Assembly (NCBI RefSeq): GCF_037038585.1
Contig: NC_092525.1
Coordinates: 2,272,969 to 2,336,968 of the forward strand
From: Patagioenas fasciata
Taxonomy: Eukaryota > Chordata > Aves > Columbiformes > Columbidae
DNA length: 64,000 bases
Direction of reading: 5' to 3'
Position 1 is the stretch's first letter; each line of letters opens with the position of its first letter. The notes below the pieces were generated by a model. The model did no database searches and was not told where the DNA came from. It saw nothing but the letters and a program-made list of their open reading frames with translations. This document shows, piece by piece, positions 35,249 through 44,690 of the stretch. The position numbers were made by a program, and so were the translations under genes.

Positions 35249-35703
35249 TGTGTGCACAAGCACAGGCACGTCGCGAGAAGAGCCAGAGGCCACCAATGTA
35301 ATTGCAAAGAGCAAGTTTATTTTGGTTACCTCTCTACTGGGGGATCTCCGTAGCCACACCTGAGCTCCCAGGCAGAGGCGGCGTAAGCGGGGACGCAGGC
35401 GCTGGTCAGTTCAGCCCTGCTGGAAGATCGCTGGGCCTGCTGAGCTCGCCTGTATTTCACGGCTTCAGGCAGGCGCAGCCTCCCGCTCTTTCTCACAACA
35501 AAGCAGGAATCTCAGACACAGTGATAAGGTGTCCAGAGTTTCTCCCAGGCCTGTGTTATCTAACACAGGGGTTCTACTTGTCAAGCACACAAGGTCAGTA
35601 AAACAATTAGTGTGATGTATGTGTTTTCTTTATACCCCAGCTGCGGGTCACTTGAGCGTGTTTAGCTTTCTCCTCCTCGCCAATCTTCCGCAGTTCCCGT
35701 ACA
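35249..35703 (-). repeat. 3' LTR of provirus A
   Basis: 455 bp, TGTACGGGAA...GTGCACACA on the minus strand. TATA-like TATAAAG at 35628-35634 and AATAAA at 35316-35321. The TATA box lies only about 70 bp from the LTR start, giving an unusually short U3 of about 100 bp and a long R-U5. It differs from the 5' LTR at two positions: gcacagg against gcagagg, and cgcagtt against cgcaatt on the plus strand. Confidence 0.93.
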
Positions 35704-35719
35704 TTCCACCCCCTCGCCC
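35704..35719 (-). promoter_or_regulatory. Polypurine tract of provirus A
   Basis: GGGCGAGGGGGTGGAA on the minus strand, directly next to the 3' LTR. This is the plus-strand primer for reverse transcription. Confidence 0.85.
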
Positions 35720-36235
35720 AAGGGACCGGCTTTGCTGGGGCCAGAATAGCCATAGGTGTTCATGTGAGCGTGTAAAGTTTAGAACAGAGCATTTTACAGA
35801 GATACTCAGCAAACATATATACATCTATAAAGAGAGAAAAGGAGCAAATATATGTGTGCAATAATAGGTTGCATCTGGCGTCCCGTCTCTCTTCTCAAGA
35901 GATGAGATGAGTCTATTAGCCAGGTACTGTCAGTGGATTGCTTCATTTGATGTGTCAGTTCCACAAGATGTTATCGTCTATCCTGGCTAGTGCAGTAGCT
36001 GTCTTGAAGCCACACTTGCGTTAGAAACGTCAGGGCAGCATCTTCAGCCACTACCTACCCAAGGGAAAAAGAATCATGAGAAACATGAAAGTTAAAAAAA
36101 AAAAAAAAAAAAGAAAAACCCTTGGTATAATACATATATGTAACAGGACTATTGCGGTAATAAATTGACAGCAAGAGATCTGCAGCTATTAGTCTTGTGG
36201 AGGTGTGTCCTGCATATAATGCTTGTAACGTAGGG
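35720..36235 (-). other. Noncoding 3' region of provirus A
   Basis: About 516 bp between the pol stop and the polypurine tract. No env-like frame; the only frame (83 codons, 36055-36306) overlaps the end of pol and has no signal peptide, fusion peptide or cysteine pattern. It contains a homopolymer of about 19 A near 36092 (T on the provirus strand). Confidence 0.75.
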
Positions 36236-39200
36236 TTACAATGCACGACGAGCCAATCTGTGATAAGGGAGGAAAACAGGGGCATCTTCTCCTTCCAATA
36301 ATACATACGCTGTTGCTCCAGCTCCTTCAGCTAGTATTACTCCGGGTTTGACAACCTGGTGTGGGGTAATTACCCACACAGACTGGAAAGCCGTGGCCTG
36401 TGCTTTCTCAGGTTGAACTTCAACACGATGTTGGGTCCGCGACACCAATAACACTGTTCCAATGCTGTCTCCTCTAGACAAAGTACAGGTAGTCATTGAA
36501 GATATCTGAAATACAAGAACTCGGGAGTCTGATATTAGCAAAGGATGTAACATAAGAGGAGAAGTCGGAGTACACAGCCACACAGCATTCTCAGGGGTTA
36601 TTATGTGGACTTTCACATCCAGATTAATAGGTCGTGGTCCCACTTCGCAATCCATTGGGGTAAATAATTCCATTTCCCCTGTAGTTAGTATTTTGGGAGA
36701 AATACCATCTGGAAGGATTTCAAGCCGCACCATGTTTTGTACTGGGGGTGTTGTGATGCGGTCATAGGGTGTTTGATTATGGATAATCCGACTATTAAGC
36801 AAAAAAACTGCTTTAGTCAGATGTGGGCTCCAATGTTGCAAAGTTTTAGTACTGGTTAATTTTTTCAATTGTTCCTTCAACATTCCATTCATCCGTTCAA
36901 TTAAGCCATTGGCCTGGGGATGGTATGCAATGTGAAACAACCAGTCTATACCTAACCCTCGAGCCCAGTCTTGTACATTACGTCCACTAAAGTGTGTCCC
37001 CTGGTCACTCTGTATTTGATGGGGAGGTCCATAGTGATGGATGAGTTGTTCTAACGCTTCAATCGTATTATGCTGATTAGCATGTTTAGTGGGCTTAGCA
37101 AACAATAGCCCTGACACCGTATCCACAGCAGTGAATACATATTGCCACCCCCTAGATGGGGGTAAGGGGCCCACATAATCAACTTGCCAGGTATTCAAAG
37201 CCCACTGACCACGCTTTATCTGTCCCCATGGCCTACATAGTGCTCTTAGGTGTAACCGTGTACAAGTAGCGCAGTTATGTGCACATGACATATAAGCATG
37301 TAGTGGCAAAGGGGGTTGGTTATGAGCAATGTCCCATGCACGTGCAGTAGAAGCTGAGCGATGACCACAAGCAATATGTGCATGTAAAGCCTGAGCATGT
37401 ATGTCAGCAGAGGTCATCTCATCTACCTCTCTGTTGTTCTGTGACTCAAGTGAGTCATCTTTTTGATGAGCTGAAACATGTCTCACCTTCAAAGGAGATG
37501 TCTGTACGTGCTGCCAAATTTGTTGCCATATATCTGCTCCCCATATTGGATATCTTTGTACATGCCAATTGTCCTGGGCCCAGCGGGGCAACCACATTGT
37601 GAGACTTTTATATACTACCCAACTATCGGTATATAAATAATGTGCCTTCCCTTCCAGGATAGCAAGGGATGCTGCAAGCAGTTCAGCCCACTGACTAGAG
37701 GCCTGTACACCCGTTTGCCATAATATTATGCCTGGTAAAGGAGCGTATGCAACCGCCCTCCATTGTCTTTGTCCAGTTGCAGTATATGTTGCACTGCCAT
37801 CAGTAAACCAGGCATCCTTCTTGTGCTCTTCTGTTAACTCGTCGTAAGGAGGAGCCTCCTCCACAGGAGAGGTCGGGATGTCTCCTAGAGGAAAAGCTTC
37901 CCCAAGTGCAGGCACATGATTGAATGATATTGTACCAAGAAGGGTGGCATGTGGGGTAGTCACATGTGAGTTTCCTGGTAAAAATCGTTGCTGCAGATAG
38001 TGTTTCCACTTCCAGTGTGTAGCTGCCTGAGCTACTCCTGCATGGGCCCTAACAGAGTCATCTGCAACCCAGCCATGAATAGGGATGGGGGTGTGTACGG
38101 TTACACTATCTTGACCCGTGATACGTTCAGTTTCCTGCAGTGCCCAAACAACAGCCAGAATCTGTTTTTCCATTGGGGTATAATGAGTAGCAGACCCTTG
38201 CAGTGCTTTAGACCAAAACCCTACGGGTTCCTTCTGATTTTTTGGTCCAGTTGTCTGCCACAATCCCCAAGAGACTACATCGTCCAAAATTGTTACTTCT
38301 AGTTCAAAAGGATATCCTTGCCTGGGAGTATATAACCGGGCATGTTCCATCAAGGCACTTTTACATGCATCAAAAGCTTCTTGTTGTTGTTTGGTCCACT
38401 GCCAGATAGCTTTCTTTCTAGTTAGTTTCTGTAAAGGCCTCATTAAAATTGCCAAATGCGGAATAAAAGTCCTCCAATACCCCAGAAGTCCCAAAAAGGT
38501 CTGTAGCTGCTTTACCGCAGTTGGTACAGGAAATTGTTGAACTGTCTGCTGCACTTTATTTGGTATTTCCTTAATCTGCCCATGCCAGACGACCCCCAAG
38601 AACTGTACAGTGGTGCTAGGGCCTTGTATTTTCTTTGGACTGATTGTCCAGCCCCGGTTTTGCAAATGTGACTGCAATGACTCAGCAGCTGCTTCAATTT
38701 CCTGTTGTGACTCTGCCATAAGCAAGAGATCATCGATATAATGGTACACAGTAAGAGTACCTGACCACGATGCTACATCAGCTGCTACCATTTGACGGCA
38801 TATAGAGGGGCTGTGTTTGTATCCTTGGGGCAGTACCTGAAAGGTATATTGCTTCTGCTGCCAGGTAAAAGCAAACTGATCTTGACTCTCTGGGGCAATG
38901 GCAATTGAAAAGAAAGCATTAGCAAGATCTAGTACCATTTTCCATGGCAATAAGTTCTTGCCAATTTTTTCTATGAGTGTAACCATATCTGGCACTGTAA
39001 CTGCAAGGGGGGGGGTGACTTTGTTCAGTTCTCTGTAGTCTACAGTCATTCTCCAAGTGCCATCTGTTTTCCGAACAGGCCAGATAGGATTATTGAAAGC
39101 CGTCATGGTTTCTCTAATAATCCCCACTTGCTGGAGTGCCTGGATAGTCTCGCTAATTTCTTCCTCCCCCCCTGGGATGCGATATTGTTTCATAGTCACC

Positions 39201-39661
39201 ACCTTGGCAGGTGCAGGCAGCACAACAGGATCCCATTTTGGGAATCCACGCAAGACAGTTACAGACCGGATAGCAAATCCAGTGCATGGAGAGCCGAAAG
39301 AAAAACGACCATTTAAGGTTTCGACTGTCCGCCCTGCTAGGACATCAATACCCAGAATATATTCTTTAATTGGGGCAATCAACACTGTTGCAGTAAATGG
39401 CTTGGCATTTGCGATTGTGAGGGTAACGGTAGCTTGGAGAGCAGGGGTTGGATGTCCCCCCAAACCACAAATCTGTGATGTAGCATCTTTGTTCTTAATA
39501 TCACTATGCAACACTGTGACCTCAGCCCCCGTATCCACCAGAGCTAACACATTCAAAATCCCTCCAGACCGCCACTCTATGGTTAAAGGAACATAAGGGC
39601 GTCGGTCCCCCTCACGATAGGAAGCTACAGTGGCGGCAACCTTGGGGGACCCGCCAAACCT
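36236..39661 (-). CDS. ERV-L-like Pol polyprotein, copy A
   Basis: The open frame begins directly after the gag TGA (39662-39664) and stays in the gag phase for 1,141 codons, so it is probably made by stop-codon read-through. Residues here are numbered from a TTG at 39556. Aspartic protease: DTGA at 8-11 and ILGIDVL at 67-73. Reverse transcriptase: catalytic D210, and D275/D276 in YIDD (273-276), with LPQGYKHSP before it. RNase H: D586, E625, D644 and D718 all present. Integrase: zinc-binding H727, H732, C762, C765; core D793, D851, E887 with the canonical 35-residue D-to-E spacing. About 160 residues follow the integrase core and end at LARRAL. No frameshift or stop interrupts the frame, and all catalytic residues are intact. 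The second copy has an identical translation. The frame has no ATG near its start, which fits read-through rather than independent initiation. Confidence 0.93.
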   Translation of the reverse strand, partial: RFGGSPKVAATVASYREGDRRPYVPLTIEWRSGGILNVLALVDTGAEVTVLHSDIKNKDATSQICGLGGHPTPALQATVTLTIANAKPFTATVLIAPIKEYILGIDVLAGRTVETLNGRFSFGSPCTGFAIRSVTVLRGFPKWDPVVLPAPAKVVTMKQYRIPGGEEEISETIQALQQVGIIRETMTAFNNPIWPVRKTDGTWRMTVDYRELNKVTPPLAVTVPDMVTLIEKIGKNLLPWKMVLDLANAFFSIAIAPESQDQFAFTWQQKQYTFQVLPQGYKHSPSICRQMVAADVASWSGTLTVYHYIDDLLLMAESQQEIEAAAESLQSHLQNRGWTISPKKIQGPSTTVQFLGVVWHGQIKEIPNKVQQTVQQFPVPTAVKQLQTFLGLLGYWRTFIPHLAILMRPLQKLTRKKAIWQWTKQQQEAFDACKSALMEHARLYTPRQGYPFELEVTILDDVVSWGLWQTTGPKNQKEPVGFWSKALQGSATHYTPMEKQILAVVWALQETERITGQDSVTVHTPIPIHGWVADDSVRAHAGVAQAATHWKWKHYLQQRFLPGNSHVTTPHATLLGTISFNHVPALGEAFPLGDIPTSPVEEAPPYDELTEEHKKDAWFTDGSATYTATGQRQWRAVAYAPLPGIILWQTGVQASSQWAELLAASLAILEGKAHYLYTDSWVVYKSLTMWLPRWAQDNWHVQRYPIWGADIWQQIWQHVQTSPLKVRHVSAHQKDDSLESQNNREVDEMTSADIHAQALHAHIACGHRSASTARAWDIAHNQPPLPLHAYMSCAHNCATCTRLHLRALCRPWGQIKRGQWALNTWQVDYVGPLPPSRGWQYVFTAVDTVSGLLFAKPTKHANQHNTIEALEQLIHHYGPPHQIQSDQGTHFSGRNVQDWARGLGIDWLFHIAYHPQANGLIERMNGMLKEQLKKLTSTKTLQHWSPHLTKAVFLLNSRIIHNQTPYDRITTPPVQNMVRLEILPDGISPKILTTGEMELFTPMDCEVGPRPINLDVKVHIITPENAVWLCTPTSPLMLHPLLISDSRVLVFQISSMTTCTLSRGDSIGTVLLVSRTQHRVEVQPEKAQATAFQSVWVITPHQVVKPGVILAEGAGATAYVLLEGEDAPVFLPYHRLARRAL

Positions 39662-39664
39662 TCA
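39662..39664 (-). promoter_or_regulatory. In-frame TGA between gag and pol
   Basis: Codon order is GAC TGA AGG, with gag upstream and pol downstream in the same phase. This is the layout of retroviral stop-codon read-through, as established for gammaretroviruses with UAG. Any downstream stimulating structure was not tested. Confidence 0.75.
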
Positions 39665-41128
39665 GTCCCGCTGTTTAGGCAACTGCCAAGCAGCGCCTTG
39701 TTTTGAAGCGGCAGACGGGGTGGAGGGAGGGTGCGGGGGGGCTGATGCGGCTGGAGATGGCTGGCTTTTTGCTGTAGATATTAACTGTCGCCAGCGGCGA
39801 AACAGTTCTGCTGTTGACAGCCCACCGAGTTCGGATCGTGGGACGCCAGCCTGTAAAAGATCATGCCACATCTGTCTCCTCGTCACCTGTGCCGTAGACC
39901 CTTTTGATTTTGCTGACTTTCCCTTGTTCACTATTCGGACAGAGGGTCCTGAGAGCATAGTCTCAAGATCTTTCATGGCAGTCACCAGAGCACCTACATT
40001 ACCCGCGGCAGCTTGTATTGTTGATATAAGGCAGGGTTTTACCGAGACAGGTGCTCCCTTCAACAACTCCATCCTGATACTTCTTGTGATCGGTATATCA
40101 TCTGGACTAGTCCCCGTCAACACTGCATGAGCCATTCCCATTTGCCGTAGCAAAGTGGTACCCTCTGATATTGTAGACCAGTTTCCGAGGGAAGACATTA
40201 ACTCCCTAGGGTCTGTATGTGTTGCTAGAACTGCTGCACACAACCACTGATATACTGTAGGTGCGGTAATGTCTACCCCATTTGCATTTCTAATATTCCG
40301 CAGCTGGACAAATTCTCTTTGTATCGAATCATTCTTAGATATAGGACATAAGAGATCCTTTTCAGCTGCTAACAAGTGGATTGATGCAGCTCCATTATCC
40401 CATGCTCGCAAAAGCCATTCCAATATACCTTCCCCAGTCTTTTGCTGGTAAAGCTCCAAAAATTCTCTTAACTCTTTCGGAGTGTAAGTACGCGTAAGCT
40501 GTACCCCCCCACCAGGATGTTCCTGCTCTCCCGTCATCTGGATGAGGGGTCGTGCCTGCACCACATCCCTTTCTTTTGAATCTGAATCCAATTCAAATTC
40601 AATCTCGGAATCCGAGGATGCACTGCAAATATTTCCATCCCATTCATTGGGATCCCAGGAATGTTTCATGGTGAGAGCACGAACCTCGGAAATCGAAACT
40701 CTATGTGACCCATGTTTATCTCGCCGTTTATTAGCAATACGCGCTACCAGACAGTCCACTTTGTCCTGCAACCCAGAGCAGCGCTCTGATTGGGATGCAA
40801 TTACTTCATGCGCCATCGCCTTTGCCTCTTGCAAAGTTCCAATTTCCTTCTCTAAATCCGCGACTTTACTCCGTAATGCAACAACTTCATGGTTAAGAGA
40901 TCTAAGACCAGTAATAAATAGCCATCCCAATCTTCCCGCTAACTTGCGAGAAGATTTACAAGCCGCTCTCCATGGAAACTTCAGTATGGCCGCTTCAATT
41001 GCCTGGGGAGTAACCACCCCCCCTTCCTCAATCTCTGGCCATATCTCCGGCGGAGCCAATTCATATAGGAGAGCAGCCACGGGGGTCCAGGGCTCCGTAC
41101 TGGGCCATCCCGGAATATGGGGAGTCAC
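39662..41128 (-). CDS. ERV-L-like Gag polyprotein, copy A
   Basis: 488-codon open frame ending at TGA. An N-terminal helical part with clear heptads lies at about residues 75-130 (LNHEVVALRSKVADLEKEIG onward), a predicted coiled coil like that of ERV-L and Fv1-type Gag proteins. An acidic stretch follows (about 168-185, SSDSEIEFELDSDSK). The capsid-like region is at about 210-400, and the tail is Pro/Ser/Ala-rich. No CCHC zinc knuckle was seen. The first codon of the frame is GTG. The only upstream in-frame ATG (41177-41179) is separated from it by a TAA (41162-41164) inside a T6A9 run, and the first internal ATG is about 100 codons in. Translation start is therefore unclear, and the copy may be start-defective unless the homopolymer is mis-assembled. 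Confidence 0.85.
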   Translation of the reverse strand: MTPHIPGWPSTEPWTPVAALLYELAPPEIWPEIEEGGVVTPQAIEAAILKFPWRAACKSSRKLAGRLGWLFITGLRSLNHEVVALRSKVADLEKEIGTLQEAKAMAHEVIASQSERCSGLQDKVDCLVARIANKRRDKHGSHRVSISEVRALTMKHSWDPNEWDGNICSASSDSEIEFELDSDSKERDVVQARPLIQMTGEQEHPGGGVQLTRTYTPKELREFLELYQQKTGEGILEWLLRAWDNGAASIHLLAAEKDLLCPISKNDSIQREFVQLRNIRNANGVDITAPTVYQWLCAAVLATHTDPRELMSSLGNWSTISEGTTLLRQMGMAHAVLTGTSPDDIPITRSIRMELLKGAPVSVKPCLISTIQAAAGNVGALVTAMKDLETMLSGPSVRIVNKGKSAKSKGSTAQVTRRQMWHDLLQAGVPRSELGGLSTAELFRRWRQLISTAKSQPSPAASAPPHPPSTPSAASKQGAAWQLPKQRD

Positions 41129-41194
41129 CCGTGAGGCCTCCCCTGTCCCCGGTGTTTTTTTTTAAAAAAGCCACGGCATGGCTGTTTCTAGCGA

Positions 41195-41209
41195 CTGCCG
41201 ACTACGCCA
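41195..41209 (-). promoter_or_regulatory. Primer binding site, tRNA-Ser type
   Basis: TGGCGTAGTCGGCAG on the minus strand, two bases after the 5' LTR. It is complementary to the 3' end of vertebrate tRNA-Ser (AGA-type, ending CTGCCGACTACG plus CCA) over 15 bases; the tRNA sequence is from memory. Complementarity then stops, where 18 is usual. Confidence 0.75.
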
Positions 41210-41211
41210 AA

Positions 41212-41666
41212 TGTGTGCACAAGCAGAGGCACGTCGCGAGAAGAGCCAGAGGCCACCAATGTAATTGCAAAGAGCAAGTTTATTTTGGTTACCTCTCTAC
41301 TGGGGGATCTCCGTAGCCACACCTGAGCTCCCAGGCAGAGGCGGCGTAAGCGGGGACGCAGGCGCTGGTCAGTTCAGCCCTGCTGGAAGATCGCTGGGCC
41401 TGCTGAGCTCGCCTGTATTTCACGGCTTCAGGCAGGCGCAGCCTCCCGCTCTTTCTCACAACAAAGCAGGAATCTCAGACACAGTGATAAGGTGTCCAGA
41501 GTTTCTCCCAGGCCTGTGTTATCTAACACAGGGGTTCTACTTGTCAAGCACACAAGGTCAGTAAAACAATTAGTGTGATGTATGTGTTTTCTTTATACCC
41601 CAGCTGCGGGTCACTTGAGCGTGTTTAGCTTTCTCCTCCTCGCCAATCTTCCGCAATTCCCGTACA
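41212..41666 (-). repeat. 5' LTR of provirus A
   Basis: 455 bp with the same ends as the 3' LTR. TATAAAG at 41591-41597 and AATAAA at 41279-41284. It drives transcription leftwards. Confidence 0.93.
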
Positions 41667-41671
41667 GTGAC

Positions 41672-41933
41672 CCTCCGCAAGCACCAAACAGCAGGTGAGG
41701 ACTGTGGGGATTTGTACTGAGCTATGATATCTCTAAGGCATGTGCGAGGGGCCGGGGCCAAGGCAAGGTGGGCTCGTTGTGGGGTGTGGGGAGGTGTCAG
41801 CCCCCGGACTCAGCCCCTGTCTGATTGTAGTGCCCTTGGGCTGGTGTAGCTCAGTCCTCTGTGTGTTTCTCTTCAGGTGGAGCAGCGTGCAAAGGAAAAG
41901 CAAGGAAGGAGAGGAAGGTGGTGAACCTACGAG
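41672..41933 (+). repeat. Subrepeat C, distal half, first right unit
   Basis: Counterpart of 3652-3910. Acceptor-like gtttctcttcag/GTGGAGCAGCG near 41876 on the plus strand. Confidence 0.7.
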
Positions 41934-42925
41934 GAAGAGTGTAGCGAATCTGGCGTGGACTCACGGTAAGGTGCCATGAGAGACATTTATTACAAACTCA
42001 GGTTTGCATTTATACTCGCTATGATGCTTGCTCAAGCATTTGCTCTTTAGCTAAGTTAGACATTACATGAGCGATGTAACTGCCATATACGCATTTTTTT
42101 CTATAGTAAGCTGTCCCTCTGTCCCTGATGTATCAGTCCTGTATCCTGTATCTTAGTAGTCATAATTTTTCCCCAAGTAGATGAATATTTGCAAGCAGCT
42201 TTATCTCCAGTCGTTACCTGTTCATATAATTCTCATTCATCTTTGTGCCATGTCTCCAACTGAAATGTACCAGTTGTAGGAAAGTCTAGCACATGATTAG
42301 CAATCCATTGTAATAAACTCACCAATCAGACCCCTGATACATCCTGATTTTGCGTTTGTAGCGCATGTTGAAGGACATCCAGGGTTTGTCTTTGCTTAAG
42401 GGATAACTTCCCTCCCATGGTTCCCAATCGCTCACCTTTCGTTGGTGGTGGGCGTGCACTGTCCTGGTTCCCGGTCCTGTTTCCTGGTTTGATTGGGCTT
42501 CGCTACCAGAGCGGCTACTGCCTTTATAGGCACGCTGAAAGTCCCTGTTCCAGGGCGCCATTTGTAGCGAATGCGGTACGGACTCTCTTTTAAGGTGCAA
42601 TGAGAGATGTTTATTACAAATTCAGGCTTGCGTTTATACTCGCTATGATGCTTGCTCAAGCATTTGTTGATTAGCTAAGTTAGTCATTACATAAGTGATG
42701 TGTTTTGTGTTCCCACCAAAGTCACTGCCATAAACACCTTTTTTGTCTATCACAAGCTGTCCCTCTGTCCTTGATGCATCAATCCTGTATCAACTCCTCT
42801 TTCCTTGATGTATCACATAGCATACAGTCCTTTGTTCTTGTATTTTTCCACTAATGCTTGTTCTCATGCTGTTGACTCTTGCAGTTTCTCATGTGCCCGG
42901 TCTTCCGTGTACTGACACAGAAGAG
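41934..42925 (-). mobile_element. Class II-like LTR element, first right unit
   Basis: Same 980-bp element (41940-42919) with gaagag at both ends. 5' LTR 42563-42919, primer site 42541-42560, gag remnant 42155-42418, truncated 3' LTR 41940-42150. Identical structure to the left-array copies. Confidence 0.87.
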
Positions 42926-44690
42926 CGATCACGAAAGAGGATTGGAGCGCACCTGTGAGTCAAGCAGAGTCAAGAAAGAAGATGACAGTGGTGGACCTGT
43001 GAGTGAGGAGGGGACAAAAGAGGAGAAAGGTGATGGAGCTACGAGTCAAGAGTGAGGAGGAAGATGGGCAGGCTGAGCCAGCGAGAAGGAGAATGTATCC
43101 TTAAGCACAGGGAACGATCTGTGATTAGTGCGTCCCCCTCCCACCCCTAGAAACCGTGCTCGGGGGTAAAGTGGTAAAATGGGAGCAGGGGCTGTTGGCT
43201 GTGTTTTGGGAGGTGGGGGTGGTGAGCAGGGGCTGGGCTCTTGGACTTGGGAGCAGTTAAGGGAGCAGGGTGGTCATCCCTTGGGAGGTGTCTGTCTGCC
43301 AGCAGGTAAAGGAGGGGGAAGAGGATCCTGCCGGGGTGAGGGCCTGGCCAGCTCTCCACTCCCAGGGCTCTTGATGCTGGTGTGGTGTGTTGCTGTAAGT
43401 GCCAGGGGTGACTGGCAAAGAAAGTCTTTGTGGGGTGCATGCTGGGAAACTGTTCTGCTACGGAGGGGCTGGGTTGGTGGGAAGGCCTGTGCGGGGGGCC
43501 GGGGCCAAGGCAAGGTGGCCTTGTGGTGGGGTGTGGGGATGCGTCAGCGACCGGACTCGCCCCCTCGTGTGACTGTACGGGCCTGGGGTGGGTATATTTT
43601 TGTTTTCTGTGCATCTCTGTTCGGGTGGAGCAGCTCGCAAAGGCGAAAGCAAGAAAGAAGAGGAAGGTGGTGAACCTACGAGGAAGAGCGATCAAGAAAG
43701 AGGATTGGAGTGCATCTGCAAGTCAACAGGGATCAAGAAAGAAGATGACGGTGGTAGAGCTGCGAGTCAGGAGGGATCAAGAAAGAAGAGGAGGAAGGTG
43801 ATGGAGCTGCGAGTCAGGAGTGAGGAGGAAGAAAATGTCCCCCTTGGGACAGGGACCTCCCTGTAATCAGGACTGCGCCCTCCCACCCCTGGAAACTGCT
43901 CAGGGGCCCAGACATCCATGGGAAGGTTGTGTCCGACAACACGAGCCAGATCTTCAGCACTGGCTGCTGTTCAGCTGGGACCAGGGGCTGCTGGTGGGGT
44001 TTTGGGAGGCGGGGTGGGTGAGTAGAGGCTGGGCTTTTGTACTCATGAGTGGTTGAGAGAGAGGACTGGACACCTCTTGGGAGGTGTCTTGTCTGTCTGC
44101 CATCAGCTAAAGGAGGGGGAAGAGGATCCTGCCGGGGTGAGGGCCTGGCCAGCTCTCCACTCCCAGGGCTCTTGATGCTGATGTGGTGTGTTGCTGTAAG
44201 TGCCAGGGGTGACTGGCAAAGAAAGTCTTTGTGGGGTGCATGCTGGGAAACTGTGCTGCTACGGAGGGGCTGGGTTGGTGGGAAGGCCTGTGCGGGGGGC
44301 CGGGGCCAAGGCAAGGTGGGCTTGCTGTGGGATGTGGGGATGCGTCAGCGAGCGGACTCACCCCCTATGTGACTGTACGGGCTTGGGGTGGGTGTATTTC
44401 TGTCTTCAGGGCATTTCAGTTTGGGTGGAGCAGCTCACAAAGGCGAAAGCAAGAAAGGAAAGTAAGGTTGTGAACTTACGAGAAAGAGTGATCAAGAAAG
44501 AGGATTTGAGTTCATCCGGGAGTCGAGGGATCAAGAAAGAAGAGGAGGAAGGTGATGGACGTGCATATTGAAAATGAGAGGGAAGATGGGCAACCTGAAG
44601 CATGGAGCAAGGGAATGTCTCCTAGAACAAAGGGACCTTTCTGTAATCAGAGATCCCCCCTCCTACCCTACAAACTGAACAAAGAGGACT
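42926..44690 (+). repeat. Subrepeats C (proximal), B and A, first right unit
   Basis: Three tandem pieces. Each ends with the recurring module: RRKVMELRVKSEEEDGQAE (43015-43080), RRKVMELRVRSEEEENVP (43790-43850) and KVMDVHIENEREDGQPE (44548-44600). Each module is preceded by Lys/Glu-rich sequence (VKKEDDSGG, IKKEDDGGRAA, IKKEEEEGDG) and followed by a shared, nearly noncoding string containing tgtaatcag or tgtgattag. Confidence 0.75.

Larger units (their letters stand above)
35244..41671 (-). mobile_element. ERV-L-like provirus, copy A
   Basis: Complete provirus at 35249-41666 (6,418 bp), flanked by the 5-bp target duplication gtgac (35244-35248 and 41667-41671). Order on the minus strand: 5' LTR, tRNA-Ser-type primer site, gag, in-frame TGA, pol (protease, reverse transcriptase, RNase H, integrase, C-terminal extension), about 516 bp noncoding, polypurine tract, 3' LTR. 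There is no env. The 5-bp duplication, the coiled-coil gag and the absence of env point to class III (ERV-L group). The two LTRs differ at only two of 455 positions, so insertion was recent. It lies antisense to the inferred sense strand of its host unit. Confidence 0.93.

Noticed and set aside
36055..36306. Env-like gene after pol
   Set aside because: Only 83 codons, overlaps pol, with no signal peptide, cysteine pattern or membrane anchor. The provirus appears to lack env.
40542..41165. 207-codon plus-strand frame opposite gag (and 55611-56234)
   Set aside because: Antisense shadow of the gag frame, without independent features.
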